The notes: generated by a model not told the origin, from the sequence alone. DNA of 64,000 nucleotides from Labyrinthula sp. Ha (GCA_015227615.1 JAALGZ010000057.1:62001-126000); one strand, 5' to 3'. Positions 12,690-25,050 are shown, counted from the stretch's first letter. Program-made: numbers and translations.

Positions 12690-13600
12690 TAAGAGCCGAA
12701 ACAAAAATGAAAATGAAGAATATGATCAACCTTCTCCAAGGGGAGGAATGCCATGAAATTTGGAAGTGGAGGATTGAATCACTTCTGCATGAAAAGGAAA
12801 AGATGGTCGACCTTGAGTCACAAATATCTAAGCTTAAAGACAACAAGGACCCACTCGTAAGGGTTTCAACTGCAAATAAAAACACAGTTCTAGTGTCACT
12901 CATAATTAATAGAATCAGTGACAAGGTACTGATGCGACTGAAAGGTGTCAAATCTGCTGCTGCAGAAATTTGGACCAAACTTGCCAAAATGTTTTCTCTT
13001 ACCGACAGAGCTCAAAAACAAATAGCCAAGGATAAGTTCAAGAAGCAAGCAGGAAATAATCTGAGTGAGGAGTTACAGGATTTCAAGATAAACATCACAG
13101 CACATAAACGTGCGGGAGCTATGATTGACAACAAATAGATCATAGAAGGAGCAATCAAAATAATAGACACAGAAGAAAACGCGTTACTTCAAATTGCAGT
13201 GGACGCACGGCCAGATTTTTATCCAATTGAAAAGGTTCTTTATCATTTACATATTTTGGTAAATAAATTTGAGAGATCAAAGGGTGCCCAAAATAAGAAG
13301 GGTTCGCATCATAACAAAAAAAAGAACGGGCCCAAATCGGAAAATAGAAAAGGCAAAGCTTTACAATGGCATCACTCTAAACGTTATGGGCATGTTAGGT
13401 CCCAATGTAGAGAGCTCAAATGCAATAACTGTAATGGTTTCGGACACTCTACAAAAGAATGCAGAGTCAAAAGAGAACCCAAGGCAAACTATATAAACAA
13501 ACAGAAAGACGAAGAAGATGACATATTAAACGTAAACAAGGGACAAAGTCAGATCACTTCATCAACGAAGACAAACAGCAACTTGAAAGAATTATAAGAA
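12690..13600 (+). CDS. copia element 1: gag part (fossil)
   Basis: A long helical region (NLLQGEECHEIWKWRIESLL) is followed by an RNA-binding zinc-knuckle region with CNNCNGFGHSTKEC near 13420-13470. The helical part matches the copia gag (UBN2-like) style, in which the frame begins almost at the LTR edge. The Lys-rich tail precedes the protease part. Broken. Confidence 0.75.
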
Positions 13601-13689
13601 TATGTTTCAAACATAAATATAAATAAATCGGAAAAAGAAAAAAAAACTAAACAAAAATTAGAAAAGGAAAAGAAAAAACAAAAAAGGAA

Positions 13690-15000
13690 TTTATGATATC
13701 GTATTTGATAGCGGACCAGCGAGCATATCTCGCCCATAGAACTCGAAAAATATGTGTCGGATGTCAATGAAATAAAGGATACAAAGGTAAAGGACATACA
13801 CAGCTCGTCAGAAACCAGAAAAATGGGATCCCTAAAAATAAAAATACACAACATGGAACTGCAATTGAAGAAAGTGTATCTGATAGATTCAACGAACAAA
13901 CCAATACTATTATCTTTAGGGAAACTTGTCACCAAAGGGTTCAACTTTGAGATGAATGATAAGAAACCCACCATTCAAAGTGGCAATGGTAACACCCTAA
14001 ATATTGAAAAGAAAAGAACAACCTATATAAAGTAGAAGGAGACGTCAAACACTGCCAAAACTACCGGCACAGATTTTCTTTTTTGCACCCAAGTGAACAG
14101 ATCCTAAACAGAACAATCCTACATTATAACAAATCCAAACAACAACCACGCAAACATCACAATTTCTGAACCTGTAACGTGTGCAAAGATGCGAGACTAT
14201 CGAACAAGTCAAAGAGATAAGATCCAGCAACGAGATCAAATGAATGAATATACGGTGATACAGTCAAAACAGGGTACAAATCAAAAAAGGTAAAGTCGGA
14301 TTTGTAATTCTTACAGACAGCCTTCCAAAAATAAGGTTTCTTCGAACGTACAAAAAAGCGTCAGAGGTTCCACAACACGTCATAGACATACTAAATGAAA
14401 TAAAGAGTAAAATTGGAGCATACTCAAAAGAACTGTGTTGCGACCAAGTTACGAAACTCAGAAATGCAAAACTCAAGACCTTTTTGCAACAACATGGGAT
14501 CGGCTGCAGGTTTAGTGTCAAATATACACCGTAACAAAGTGGTGTCGCAGAAAGATCCAACCGCAGTGTATTGGAGAAGATCAAAATACTCTTGAATGAT
14601 TCCAAGATATTAGTACTGTACTGAAACTTTGCAGCAACCTACGCAATCTCAACTCTAAATCTCATCTGGAATAATACAGCACAAGGAGTACCATATCACC
14701 TCTTCTACAATAAAACACCAGAATTGAACAAATATTTTAGATTTGGAGAGCCAGTATCTTAGAGAAAGGGGACAAAATAACAAAAAGTACTACCTAAGAA
14801 TGAAAAAAGAATATACCTCGGACCTTCAAGCATATCATCCGAGTCTGCGATACTGAATAACCACACAAGAAATGTTTTCTATACCAGAAACTATAGAAAT
14901 AAATATAGACAATATGGTATATCGCAACGAGCTCCAAAGGAAAAAACCTCGATACAAAATTTAACAAATGAAGATCCATACAAACCTTTCCTTGAAATAA
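13690..15000 (+). CDS. copia element 1: protease and integrase parts (fossil)
   Basis: An aspartic-protease-like stretch around 13700-13990 contains a D-S-G-type active-site region and the later ILLSLGKLVTKGFNFEM, as in copia proteases. Integrase-like remnants lie between about 14050 and 15000 but are strongly decayed, so their limits are approximate. Confidence 0.55.
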
Positions 15001-15419
15001 GGAACAAGCCTAATACTGAAAGCACTGAACATTGGGTCAGGAGAAGCCCTATAATAGAGCAAAGGAAAAAGAAAGATACCCATCCAATAACAGCAAACTA
15101 CATCCTCGCTCACAAATTGAAGAAACATTTCGTTTTCAACTTTGATATATACAACGCTACAAAAGTAAAGGAAAAGACGTTGCCCAAAAGTTTCAGAGCA
15201 GCTATGAGGTCCAGCAAGAGAGAGTTCTGGTTTCAAACATATCGGAAGGAGCTAGAAAAATTTATCAAAGTCGCAAAATGTAAGCTGGAACATAGGGAAC
15301 AGCTGCCTCAAGGAACCCAAATATACCACTTGCTGGAACTTTTTACAAAAAAAAAATACGACAACGTGAACAAAAAGAACATATGTTAAGTCCGTTTCGC
15401 AGTTAATGGCAAGAACATC

Positions 15420-15940
15420 TCTCCAATGGAACCTGTTTATTCTCCAGTCAGCAATAAAAAAGCAATTAGGGTCTTCCTGGCACAGGCTACTGCTTACAAC
15501 AACAAGATCTATCAGGTCGATATATCGAACGCATACTTAAACGCCTCTCTGGGCACAAAAAAGTATTACTATCTCCCTCAGACCTTCACCAAAAAGCGGG
15601 CAAATACGTCTGGAGCTCGTCCAAAGCTATCTACGGCCTAACAGAATCAGGAAGAAACTGGTATCTGCACATATCGACGACACTTCTATCCATTGGATTT
15701 ACCAACTCCTTGATCAAGATTACTCTATTCAAGTGCCGCAATGCTCACGGCCAATTTGACTTTATCCTTATTCATGTTGATAACATTCTGATCTCTTCAA
15801 AGGACAGTAACAACGCGATCAAGCTTCTGAAAGAATTGCAAACAGTTTATGACATCAAAAGTACTGATCATGCCCAAAATTTTATCGGTTTCAAAATAAC
15901 CGACACGGAAACCGGGAAATTTGTAAACTTACAAGGGTAG
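15420..15940 (+). CDS. copia element 1: reverse transcriptase part (fossil)
   Basis: PVYSPVSNKKAIRVFLA and QVDISNAYLNASL match the copia RT core (the D-I-x-x-A-Y-L block). FILIHVDNILISSKD corresponds to the Y-V-D-D block. Strongly decayed. Confidence 0.8.
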
Positions 15941-15982
15941 ATTACTCGAACCGCACACCTATTTGATATTGAACGAACGAAA

Positions 15983-16576
15983 ATGACTGACACTCCGCAT
16001 CAACCTGGAATGTATATCTTACAAGCAGACAACAAAATAGAACCAACTTTATACCAAAGGATCATAGGTATCTTACATTTCATTTGTGAAATGGCAAGAC
16101 CTTACGTATCCTTCATAGTAAATCGTCTACCTACCTTTACAAAGAAACCCGCGATCAAACATCTACGAGCTGCCAAAAAAGTCCTAAAGTACCTGTTGTG
16201 CACAAGAACATACGGAATTTGGTACAGAAAGAACATCAATAACTGGACCATGAACGTAAATAGTGACGCATCCTGGAAAAACGTCACCAGCGATGATTGG
16301 AGCCTGAATGGATACTTAATCACACTGAATGGAGGTGTGGTGTCGTGGAAAAGCAAGAAGCAAAATAACATTAGTAAATCGTCAACGGAAACCGCACTCG
16401 TAGCACTGACAAGGGCCCTTTCTACAGCGGAGTGGATAAAAAACGTATTTAACTTCATGGAGGAAAAGAAGTTGAACGTAAACGTTTTTGCCGATAGTTT
16501 ATCTAAGGTGAAACTAATACAGGGACAGGCATTATCTGAGAATCAAGACACATGGGTGTCAAACATTTTTTCATAA
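15983..16576 (+). CDS. copia element 1: RNase H part (fossil)
   Basis: LYQRIIGILHFI, a copia-specific connector, is followed by VNSDASWK, NGYLITLNGGVVSWKSKKQ and SSTETALVAL, the hallmark D-A-D/S-W, S-G-Y, W-x-S-K-K-Q and S-x-x-E-A blocks of copia RNase H. This stretch is open over about 197 codons. Confidence 0.85.
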   Translation: MTDTPHQPGMYILQADNKIEPTLYQRIIGILHFICEMARPYVSFIVNRLPTFTKKPAIKHLRAAKKVLKYLLCTRTYGIWYRKNINNWTMNVNSDASWKNVTSDDWSLNGYLITLNGGVVSWKSKKQNNISKSSTETALVALTRALSTAEWIKNVFNFMEEKKLNVNVFADSLSKVKLIQGQALSENQDTWVSNIFS

Positions 16577-16736
16577 GAAAAATAATTAAAGTGAATATTT
16601 GGAACCTGAAACACATAAGCGGAATCCAGAATCCAGCAGACTTATTTACAAAACCAGTTTCAAAGGCGGCCTACATTAAGTTAAGAAAGCAGTTGGTAAA
16701 GGAGAAGGAGAGCTAGGAAGAAAAGAAAGGGGATAG

Positions 16737-16912
16737 TGTAGAAGTGTTCCAGCACACTTCCTACAAGTCAGACTTGTTATATTCCGTATGACTAAATACA
16801 TGTAACATATATGAAATAATTCAACTAGCTAAATATCGTATAGCTCTTAGAATATCATATAGAATAAAGAACATCATAAGGTTTAAATATAAAGAAAGAA
16901 TAGAATTCAACA
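16737..16912 (+). repeat. 3' LTR of copia element 1
   Basis: Starts TGTAGAAG, ends TTCAACA, 176 bp; preceded by the polypurine tract and followed by the target-site duplication CTTAC. Confidence 0.9.
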
Positions 16913-16917
16913 CTTAC

Positions 16918-17401
16918 AATAATATTTTGTTTGGAATTATTTCTTGATAATTGTTTCTTTATCATAAAGTAATACTTTGCCTTCTCATAAACAAAACACT
17001 TAAATATTAAATAAATTTGAACGTGAACACTTAGTTTTGTTCATTGAATCAAAATTTCTGTCCAGTTACAAAATCACATTATTTTAAGAAAGTATATTTT
17101 TTGTGTCAACAGAGCAGTAGGTTATTTGGGAAAGATTTTTTTGTATTGAATAACTTGAATAGTTTTCGTACTTTCATTGAAACTATGGGTTAAACCAATA
17201 ACATATTTGTTTTAAAATAGACATAGTTCAACAAATCTATTTTATCTGAATAAAATACAAAAAACTTTCCAGAATAAAGTTATATAATTCCAACACTTTA
17301 TTTAATCAAGTAGATGGAAAACATAAGTTAAAATAAATAAACAACATTTTTTCCAATACAAAACTAGATAGGCTCTCAAAAGATTTTTTTTGCAATAAGA
17401 A
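16918..17401. other. Intergenic, 3' flank of LRR-Roc-COR copy A
   Basis: AT-rich; homologous to 33610-34084 of copy B. No gene seen. Confidence 0.6.
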
Positions 17402-20055
17402 CTAATGAAACTTATTAAATAAACTTTTAAAGAAGTTATTTCTCTTTTTAGTAGGTTTAAGAATAACTTCTCTGTTTGTATCAAGAATTTCGAAATCCTC
17501 GACAGTTCTGTTTCTAAACTTTGGTATTATAATTTCAAGTAAGTTATTCAAATATTCTTTATGATTACTTTGAACTAAAGTGAAAGCTATAGATTTATCA
17601 CTTGATATAAAAATATCAAAAACATATTCTGTTCCAAAAATCATACGTGCAAAACCTTTATACACAAAACTTTGAGTAATTTCTTCTTGTGATTTAAACA
17701 AGTCTACAAGAATAACAAAAGTAGATAAAAGAAGAAACCTTCCAAAAATAAGTTGAATATCAGTTCTGAAAGAAGGTTTTATTTTTCCTCTCTTTAGTTC
17801 AGGAAGTAATTCAGGAAGAATAAAAACATCATTTTCTATTTCTACAGGTATCAAAACCAAATTTTTCAAAGCCAAACTTAAAATATATTTCTTTTCTTTA
17901 TCAGAATATTCTTTTAGTAAAATATTAAAAAGTTCTTTATTTAATTTTCCTTTGTCAACATAAATTCTATATAAAGAAAATTTATTACTTGGAATCCGAA
18001 AAGCAAGTTCATGAAAGTTTGGATCTCTTATAAACTTACCTAAAGCTTGAGCAAGATAAGAAGGTGCAAAAAATATAAAGTTTGCATCTACTTCCAAATC
18101 TAAATTAGGAAAATAACAAATTAAACCAGCTTTTGAATATATTTCAAGCATATCTTGAACTTCCGAAACTTCAAAACCACAAGAATAAGATTTATCTTCA
18201 AATTCCTTCAAAGTCATAATATTTGTTTGTTCTCGACAATTATCAAGGAAAAGAATTTTTGCAGTTTCTATTCTAAAGTTAAGAAAATTTTCTTTATTTA
18301 TTCCAGCTGCTCCAGAAACAAGACTTTTTATTTTATCTTTTATATTTTTTTTCTCTTGAGAATCTAGCTTTGAGTTTTCGATAGGAAAAAATATATTCAT
18401 ATCATTTTTCATTATATTTAACTCAGAAGAAAGACTTTTAACAAAGTCCTGAAGTTTTTTTTGTAGTTTTTCTAGATTTGTATCTTCAACATTCTTTTTT
18501 TTATATCTTTTTAAATATGTACCAATAAAAATAACTGGTGCTTTTTCTGTATTTTTTAAAATACTTTCACACCAAAATTTTAACCTAAATAAATCATTTT
18601 GAGATATTTTTGTCATATTAAAAACTAGAAAATAAAGAGAATTTGAATTCATAAAAATATGATGAATAGAAGAAAATATTTCTTGTCCACCAAAATCATA
18701 AATACGAAAATAAACGTCAATTGTAGCAAAACCATAAATATGTGTTTTCATACTTTCGATAAACTTTTCATCAGACACTGTTCTTGAAAGAAGTTCTTTT
18801 TCAAAATCAAGTTTATATTTTGTTTGAACTTCTGGATTTGGATCAAAATAAGAATAAACAATAGTAGGAAGACTATTTTTAACTCTCTGAACACTTAGTT
18901 CATATTTAGATATTGAATTCCAATTATAATTATTTGGCTTTATTGAAAATATATCAATATCATTCAAAACTAAAGTTGAGTTATTATCAAGTAAAAAACT
19001 CCTGTCAAATAAACTTCTTATGGTAGAAGTTTTTCCAACTCTTCCATCACCCATAAAAAGAACTTGACATTCATTTAAAAGAGTTAGTCTATCGTATTTA
19101 TCCTTTAGATTTATTGAAACATAATGTTTAAGCCTTTCTTTTAAATTTTTTATATTGAAAATATTCTTTCCAAGTTCAAATAATAAAAGAAAAGAATGAT
19201 TATCAAGTAAATCTTGAACTTCATCTTTGTTTTCTTCAATATTTATTTCACCAACTCGCAAACTAAGAGTCAAAGAAAAAGAAAATAAACATAAAATTCA
19301 GCAAAGAAGGCAAGTTTTCCAAACAGCTTTTTGTTAAAGTGGTAATTTCAGTGTTATCAATCCTCAAGATATCTTCTTGAATACTAGAAATAAAGAAAAG
19401 AAAAGAAAATACAAAACACTTATCAATGTATTCATTTTTGAAACTTCCTTCAATACTTTAACAAGTGTTTCTTCTTTCATATTATTTTCATCAAGTCTAA
19501 GATTTGAATAAATAAAAAGTTTACTTTATTGACTTTATTTTTTGTCCTTTTAAAAACTGAGAAAGAGAATTATCTTTTGGAATATTGCAATAACGAAAAC
19601 TAAAACATAAAAACAACAAAAAATATACTTTAGTGACTGAATATTTAGTTTTTGTTTTATTTTTTCCATTCCAATAAAATTCAAGGTGTTTAAATGACAA
19701 TATATAAACCTAAAATAAATACAAAAGAAGAAAATACTTAAGTTCTTCAACCTTTGGAAACTTTTCAAACCAAATAGAAAGGTTTTTTCCAATAAAATCT
19801 AAAGGACAACTGTCAAAACTAAAGAATAAAACAAGATATATGAATACCTCAAATATTGAATCTCTTCGTGCACGTTCACTTCTTTAACAAACTTTTTTGC
19901 TTCTTTTCCAAACCTTTCATCTTCAATTGGGTTCACATTCTCATCATATGACCTATGAATTAGAAGGGGAAATACATAAACCATTGAATGATAAACATAT
20001 TGCTTTGATTTCTGTTCTCAAACTGTTGTTTAATTGATGGGGTTTTAAATGACAT
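17402..20055 (-). CDS. LRR-Roc-COR GTPase (Roco family), copy A
   Basis: Start ATG at 20055 (MSFKTPSIKQQF), because copies B and C share this beginning and exon 1 (20055-19982) splices in frame through a 29-nt intron (19981-19953). Eight exons give about 811 residues; exon 2 is 19952-19848 and exon 8 is 19262-17402. Exons 3-7 each encode one leucine-rich repeat and most meet at phase-2 junctions. Exon 8 holds a Roc GTPase domain with P-loop GDGRVGKTS and switch-2 DFGGQ; the base-recognition site reads GTYLKR rather than NKxD, as often in Roc. A COR-like domain follows (FAPSYLAQALGKFI ... ILPELLPEL). No kinase domain follows, and the last 30 residues are Lys/Phe-rich. Roco proteins are dimeric GTPase switches; here the LRRs would sense the partner. 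No break was seen. The C-terminus matches copy B but not copy C. Confidence 0.82.
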
Positions 20056-20606
20056 TTTTTTACGTTTGTTTTTTTAATTTAGTTTTTTTATTTGAAATTC
20101 GAGAAATATATTTTTCTCGGGAATTAATGAGAATCCCGTTTGAAAAATATTTTTATTCAAATTTTGATTTCGGATTTGATAAAATTTATCAATAATTATT
20201 TGATAATTATTTTGATTATTATCAAATTATTCTGATTATTTTTTTTTAATTATTAAATTAAATTAATAATAAAAATATTTTTGAATTCTTTTATAAATAA
20301 ATTCTTAATAAATCAAATAAAAAATTTATTTACATTATATCTTTTCAAGTATCGATACGAACGAACCCGATCTCGATATACAAAGTTTTCGTATCGAGTA
20401 TGTCTTTTTCCGATCATAATATTTATCGAATTCTTACATTAAAATGAGAAATAATCGGGAGCCGGTTTTTTGACTCCGGAGTCAAATTCTCCTCGCGATC
20501 TCATTGGTCAGAACGATTTTTCAAAAAATTATTTCACCATACTTAGACAAAAAAGAAAGGGGACTGGGAATAAAGTGAAATGCACTAGAAGATAACAAAT
20601 ATATAT
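20056..20606. other. Upstream region of LRR-Roc-COR copy A
   Basis: Very AT-rich (20090-20340) and homologous to 55880-56348 of copy C inverted. It contains the palindrome at 20469-20486. No gene seen. Confidence 0.6.
20469..20486. promoter_or_regulatory. 18-bp perfect palindrome, copy A
   Basis: TTTGACTCCGGAGTCAAA reads the same on both strands and lies 414 bp upstream of the copy-A start codon. The identical palindrome is at 55915-55932 before copy C. A protein-binding site is inferred from symmetry and retention only. Confidence 0.45.
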
Positions 20607-20727
20607 TGTTTGTGTACTTTAAGTAGTTTTGTGCGTCTCCTTGGTATTCTACTTTGTATGATACCAAGGCAGACTAAAATAAGGGTTAAATATTTTTAAT
20701 CAAAAAACAGAAATTTCTTTTCTCTCA
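20607..20727 (+). repeat. 5' LTR of copia element 2
   Basis: Starts TGTTTGT. It contains the inverted repeat CCTTGGTAT / ATACCAAGG with a short spacer, also present in the 3' LTR. Confidence 0.85.
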
Positions 20728-20804
20728 ACAGGTTAACAGCTGAAACGCAACTATACAATTAAAAAAAATATTTACTTACATTAGGAACTCAACAAGATGC
20801 CAAG

Positions 20805-21640
20805 ATGAAGGAAAATCCAGGAATTATTTTACGCAACAAGAAGAATTACCTTGAATGGAAAGAATATGTTACCATTCTTTTGGAGTCCAAAGGACTAGAA
20901 TCTACTATAAATAACCAAGAAAATTTTAATGACACTCCTCATACGTTTGGATTTATTCAATCCAACGAAAAAGAAAAAAAAGGCAAAAGCAATTACCATT
21001 TTGAGACGTCATATTGATATTTCACTCCATTACTTAGTTCGTGGGGTTAAATCTCCAGCTACAGCTTTGTAAATCGTGGAAGAATACTGCATTGGCAACA
21101 AGGATCATCATCTCTTAACTCTTGAAGATAAATTGAACAATCTTTTTGGACGTTTTTTCCTAGAAAAATTAAAAAACTTTAACAAAAATTACCGTGATTT
21201 TATTATGTTAGGTGGAGTTATGCAAGAAGCAAAGATCATTCATAAACTTTTTCTATTTGCTCCAACATCGATGGCTGTTTCCTTACTTCAACAGGAAATA
21301 CTTTTTAACGATCGATTAACACCTGAAAATAAAACTGGATACAAAGAGATTTACGGGAAACTTCTAGTTATTGCCGAGAAACAGCAAGAGGATTACGTAG
21401 AGAGATCCAATGCACAGAACAGGTCTGCGCTTGTATGTTTTTGTTGTAATCAACCAGGTCATTTTAAGTCAGAATGCAAGAATCCGTGGTATTGCACCAT
21501 TTGCCAACGCCAAGGACATAGTGCTTATAAGTGCAGGTTCAATAATAAGATGAAAAACAACTATAAAAACGATAATGATAAAAATAATAACAGCTTTGCA
21601 AATGCTTTTATTGGTATTTTTCATGGAGATTTTAGAATTT
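20805..21640 (+). CDS. copia element 2: gag part (fossil)
   Basis: Begins near 20805 (MKENPGIILRNKKNYLEWK), the usual copia gag opening in which a W-K/E-Y-x-x-x-L block follows the N-terminus. A helical region follows, and two zinc knuckles at 21430-21540: CFCCNQPGHFKSEC and CTICQRQGHSAYKC. A polar Asn/Lys-rich spacer leads into the protease. Broken. Confidence 0.82.
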
Positions 21641-22950
21641 TAAAAATTGAAGAAGAAAATTCAAATGATGTTTTAATCTTAGATTCAGATGCAAGCTATC
21701 ATGTTTGTGGTAGCAAGCACGCTCATCTACTTTGTGATTTTGAAAATTTAAACATTCCAAAGTTAGTAGAAGCAGCTGGAGGCATGATTTACAAAAGCAC
21801 TTGCAACGGAAAGTTTAAAAGTCAGCTAGACAATGGATTACCTATTGTCTTACAAGATGTTTACATTTTTGAAAAACTCAATATGTTTTTAGTTTCAATG
21901 GCAGTTTTATTATCAAAATGACTTTCTATGACAGCAAAAAAGGATACTATTTTTATTTTCAAAAATAATAATTTAGTATATATATATATATATATCTCAA
22001 AAGAACATTGCGAACTTATTCTTACTAAAATATATAAAAAATACAGACAATATTGAGAAAACTGTTTCCGGACCATTAATTGCAAATACAGTTGCCAAAG
22101 AGCACAAACTTAGCCATTTGCATAGCTTGTTTGGGCACCAAGGAATTGAAAATTTCAGGATTACTTTACAATATTACGGGTATCAATGTACACCAAGTCA
22201 ACTTTCGAACTTTAAATGTAAAACATGTGAACTGAACAATATTGAACATGCTATTATTAAAAGGAAAAATGCAGTAGGTTTCCCGGGAATAACAGAGAAT
22301 TTTTTGTTATGGACTCTGTTGAAGCACTTACTACCAATAGAGCTGGTAATGTGGGATTTGTTTTAGTTACCGACATTAATTCTAGGTACAGATTCATCTA
22401 CTGTTACCGTAAAAAAATTTATATTGTTTACGAAACAATTAATTTTTTCAAATGATTTCAACTGAAAACTGGGATTAGAATTAAAGGGTGCATTTAGATC
22501 AAGGTACGGAGTTATACAAACAACATTCAATCAACTTTTGTAACGATCAGGATATTGAATTTACAGTTTCTGCTCCAGGAATACCTGAGCATAATGGTAT
22601 AGCAGAAAGAAGTAATCAGTTTATTTTGCAATAAAATCAGAAAGTTCATAAATGCTACAGATTTAAATGTTTCTCTATATTCGGATTTTGCAGTATATTA
22701 TGCTGTATATATTACAAACCGTGTCACTGAAGGTACAAGATTAATTTCTGGTTACGAAAAAATCTTTAAATTAAAACCAGAATTAAAAAAAGTAGTAATA
22801 CTCGGTGTAAATGTTGTAGTCCTTAAAATTTTCAGTAACAAAGTTGAACAAAGAGGTGAATTTGGACTGTTTCTAGGTTACAACCATAAGACAGGAGAAG
22901 CTTTAATTTTCACCAAGGAAAAACGGGAATTAATAAAAACTCGATACTTC
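21640..22950 (+). CDS. copia element 2: protease and integrase parts (fossil)
   Basis: VLILDSDASYHVCGS at about 21680 is the copia protease active-site block, followed by LPIVLQDVYIFEKLNMFLVS. The integrase starts with a zinc-binding H-H-C-C region at 22110-22250 (HSLFGHQG ... CKTCEL). Remnants of the catalytic core run to about 22950. Confidence 0.78.
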
Positions 22951-23179
22951 AAGGTGTCACAAATTAGTGACAAGCCTTTATATGAATCAGTTGAACCGAA
23001 TAATAATTTTGTGCCACCAGTTTTAATCAATGAGAACTCATCAGGTACTGAATCACATCAAACTGAGAACCAGTCAGAACACTCGTTTGAAAATTCAGTA
23101 CAAAATTCACCTGAGGTTAAAATTACAGATTCAGAAAAAGATAATAATAAATAACATAATAACAACAATATTGTAGATA

Positions 23180-24860
23180 TTTGATTTCCAGAAAAACAGT
23201 TTTTAAGAAGATCTACTAGAGTTACCAAACCACCTCAGCGTTTAACCTATGCTGACATGATCAATGGTGACACAATCTTTTTGTTTGAAGATATAAACTT
23301 CCTGTTTGAGCAGCCAAACATAATTGAATTTGCTGCTGCGGCAGTTAAAAAAGACAACTCAATACCGAGAAATTATTTTTAAATTTACTCTAAACCATCT
23401 TCAGAATATTGGTTTAGAGCTTACGAAAAGGAATTAACTCAGTTAATTGACGTTGGAAAGATGGTTTTAGTATCAAGAACTGAAGGTTCTGGGAAAAAAT
23501 CATTCCAATCATGGAACTTTTTTCGAAAAAATATGACAATGTTACTAAAAACAAAATTTTAAATGTAGATTTGGCGCAAGAGGCAACTTACAGGAAGAAT
23601 ATTTGAAGTTGTACTCACCTTCGGCTCGTTTAGAGCTAAGTAGGATGTTTATTTTTATAATTGCGAGTAAAAATATGGTTTTATACAAATTAACATTACA
23701 AACGCGTTTTTAAACGCAAACTTATATAAATTCTACTACTACTATTTACCAATGAAGTTAAAGAAGTTGCTTCCAAACAAGATCTGGAAGTCCTCTCAAG
23801 CCAATTACCACCTAAAAGAAGCTCCACTTTACTGATGTAACGAAATTACAAAAAAAAACTTGAAAAACTAAACTTCAAAATAAATTTGAAAGAAATAACA
23901 CTCTTCTACCATGAAAAGAGAAATAGTTTAGCTTTACTCTATGTTGACGATATTCTGTTTGGAGCAAAATAACAACATAACCTTGACTAGGTCTTAAACG
24001 AACTAAAACGACAATATGAAGTAAAGAATACTTTGGATATTGATAGCTACGTCGGTTTTGAGATTGAACAGAATGAAAAATACATATTTCTAACTGCTAC
24101 CGGATATATTGAAAAAATAGCTAAAAGTTTTGAAGTACTTGAAGACCAGAATATACAAACGCCTCACATTGTCAACCAATATATTGATCAAGAAATGGAA
24201 AGTAAACAGTTGGAACTGAAAAGAAAATATCAAAGTCTGGTTAGATTCCTGGCTTACATTAACATGGTTTTCAGACCAGATGTTTCTTTTCAGACTAATA
24301 TGTTGGTCCAAAAAATTTCAAAACCTTTAGTTTCTCATTTAAACGCTCGGAAAAAATGCATAAAGTATCTCCTAAACACTAAATTTTTGGGACTAAAATA
24401 CCCGAAAACGGCCGAGAAATATGAAGTAGAGGCTTTTTCTGACGCCTCTTATGCGACTCTTGTTGAAAGACATAGTGTATCGGGTTATATTGTAAAAATA
24501 AATAAGACTGTAACATTATTCAAGACAAAAAAGCAAAAACTAGTAAGCACCAGTTCAACAGAAACAGAAATTTTGGGCTGCAGTTTAATGATCAAAGAGC
24601 TAAAATGGGTGAAGATTAACTTAGAGTTCTTGAACATCAAGTTGAGTAAAGTTACGTTATTCACAGACAAAAAAGTGCTGCAAGCAAGTTTTCTTTCAAA
24701 GAATACTTATCCAACATCAAGCAATCGGAAATTTAATATTTTTTGTAAGAAAATATTGGAAAACAAGAAGTGGACACTGAGGTACATTAAAAGAAAAAAG
24801 AATGAAACAGATACATGTTCAAGCCAGTTGACAGAAACTGGTTTTTATCCACCAGAAAGC
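23180..24860 (+). CDS. copia element 2: reverse transcriptase and RNase H parts (fossil)
   Basis: RT remnants lie at 23180-24000, including a LLYVDDILFGAK-like block near 23940. The long frame 24033-24860 carries the copia connector KYQSLVRFLAYINMV, then AFSDASYATL, HSVSGYIVKIN and STSSTETEILG, the RNase H blocks. Confidence 0.82.
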
Positions 24861-24929
24861 TGTGGGTGGAGAATATGAAGATGGTGGAAGAAGGAAAAGA
24901 TAAAAATAAATATTAGAAAACAGTAATTA

Positions 24930-25050
24930 TGTTTGTATAGCCAAAGTAGTTTTGTGCGTCTCCTTGGTATTCTACTTTATATGATACCAAGGCAGACTAA
25001 AATAAGGGTTAAATATTTTCATCCAAAAAACAGAAACTTCTTTTCTGTCA
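24930..25050 (+). repeat. 3' LTR of copia element 2
   Basis: 121 bp, about 91% identical to the 5' LTR and with the same CCTTGGTAT / ATACCAAGG hairpin arms. Confidence 0.87.

Larger units (their letters stand above)
12508..16912 (+). mobile_element. Ty1/copia LTR retrotransposon (fossil), inserted in copy A
   Basis: Bounded by LTRs 12508-12686 and 16737-16912 and by a perfect 5-bp target-site duplication CTTAC (12503-12507 and 16913-16917). A polypurine tract (AAAGAAAGGGGATAG) lies directly before the 3' LTR. Parts run gag, protease, integrase, reverse transcriptase, RNase H, the copia order. The two LTRs differ at roughly 15-20% of positions, so it is old. It is broken, with roughly ten or more interruptions. 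Copy B at about 33605-33625 retains the uninterrupted target sequence, proving insertion after the A/B duplication or loss of homogenisation there. Confidence 0.92.
5606..20055. repeat. Segmental duplication, copy A (direct repeat of copy B)
   Basis: Matches 26465-36732 in the same orientation. The offset is exactly 20859 at five checked points between 6550 and 10633, so that core has no net indel. The core, about 6310-11230, is nearly identical; the arms 5606-6310 and 11230-12500 are clearly more diverged. A copia element (12508-16912) interrupts copy A only. The right end is an LRR-Roc-COR gene on the minus strand. From about 17.76 kb to 25.9 kb the same DNA also matches copy C (54.9-58.6 kb) in inverse orientation, so copy A joins two duplication events. 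Confidence 0.9.
20607..25050 (+). mobile_element. Ty1/copia LTR retrotransposon (fossil), second element
   Basis: 121-bp LTRs at 20607-20727 and 24930-25050, with gag, protease, integrase, RT and RNase H parts in copia order between them. The LTRs differ at roughly 9% of positions, so it is younger than the element at 12.5 kb. It is broken, with roughly ten interruptions. The inverted copy C (about 55790-55830) has the same flanking sequence without the element, an empty site. The target-site duplication is blurred by AT-rich flanks. It lies in the spacer between the LRR-Roc-COR gene and the thiolase fragment. Confidence 0.9.

Noticed and set aside
19263-19300. Loss of a splice donor in LRR-Roc-COR copy A (GA-TTTTAT where copy C has GT)
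   Set aside because: A second GTTTAT donor 6 nt downstream keeps the frame in A, and copy B has an equivalent, so the gene is not obviously broken.
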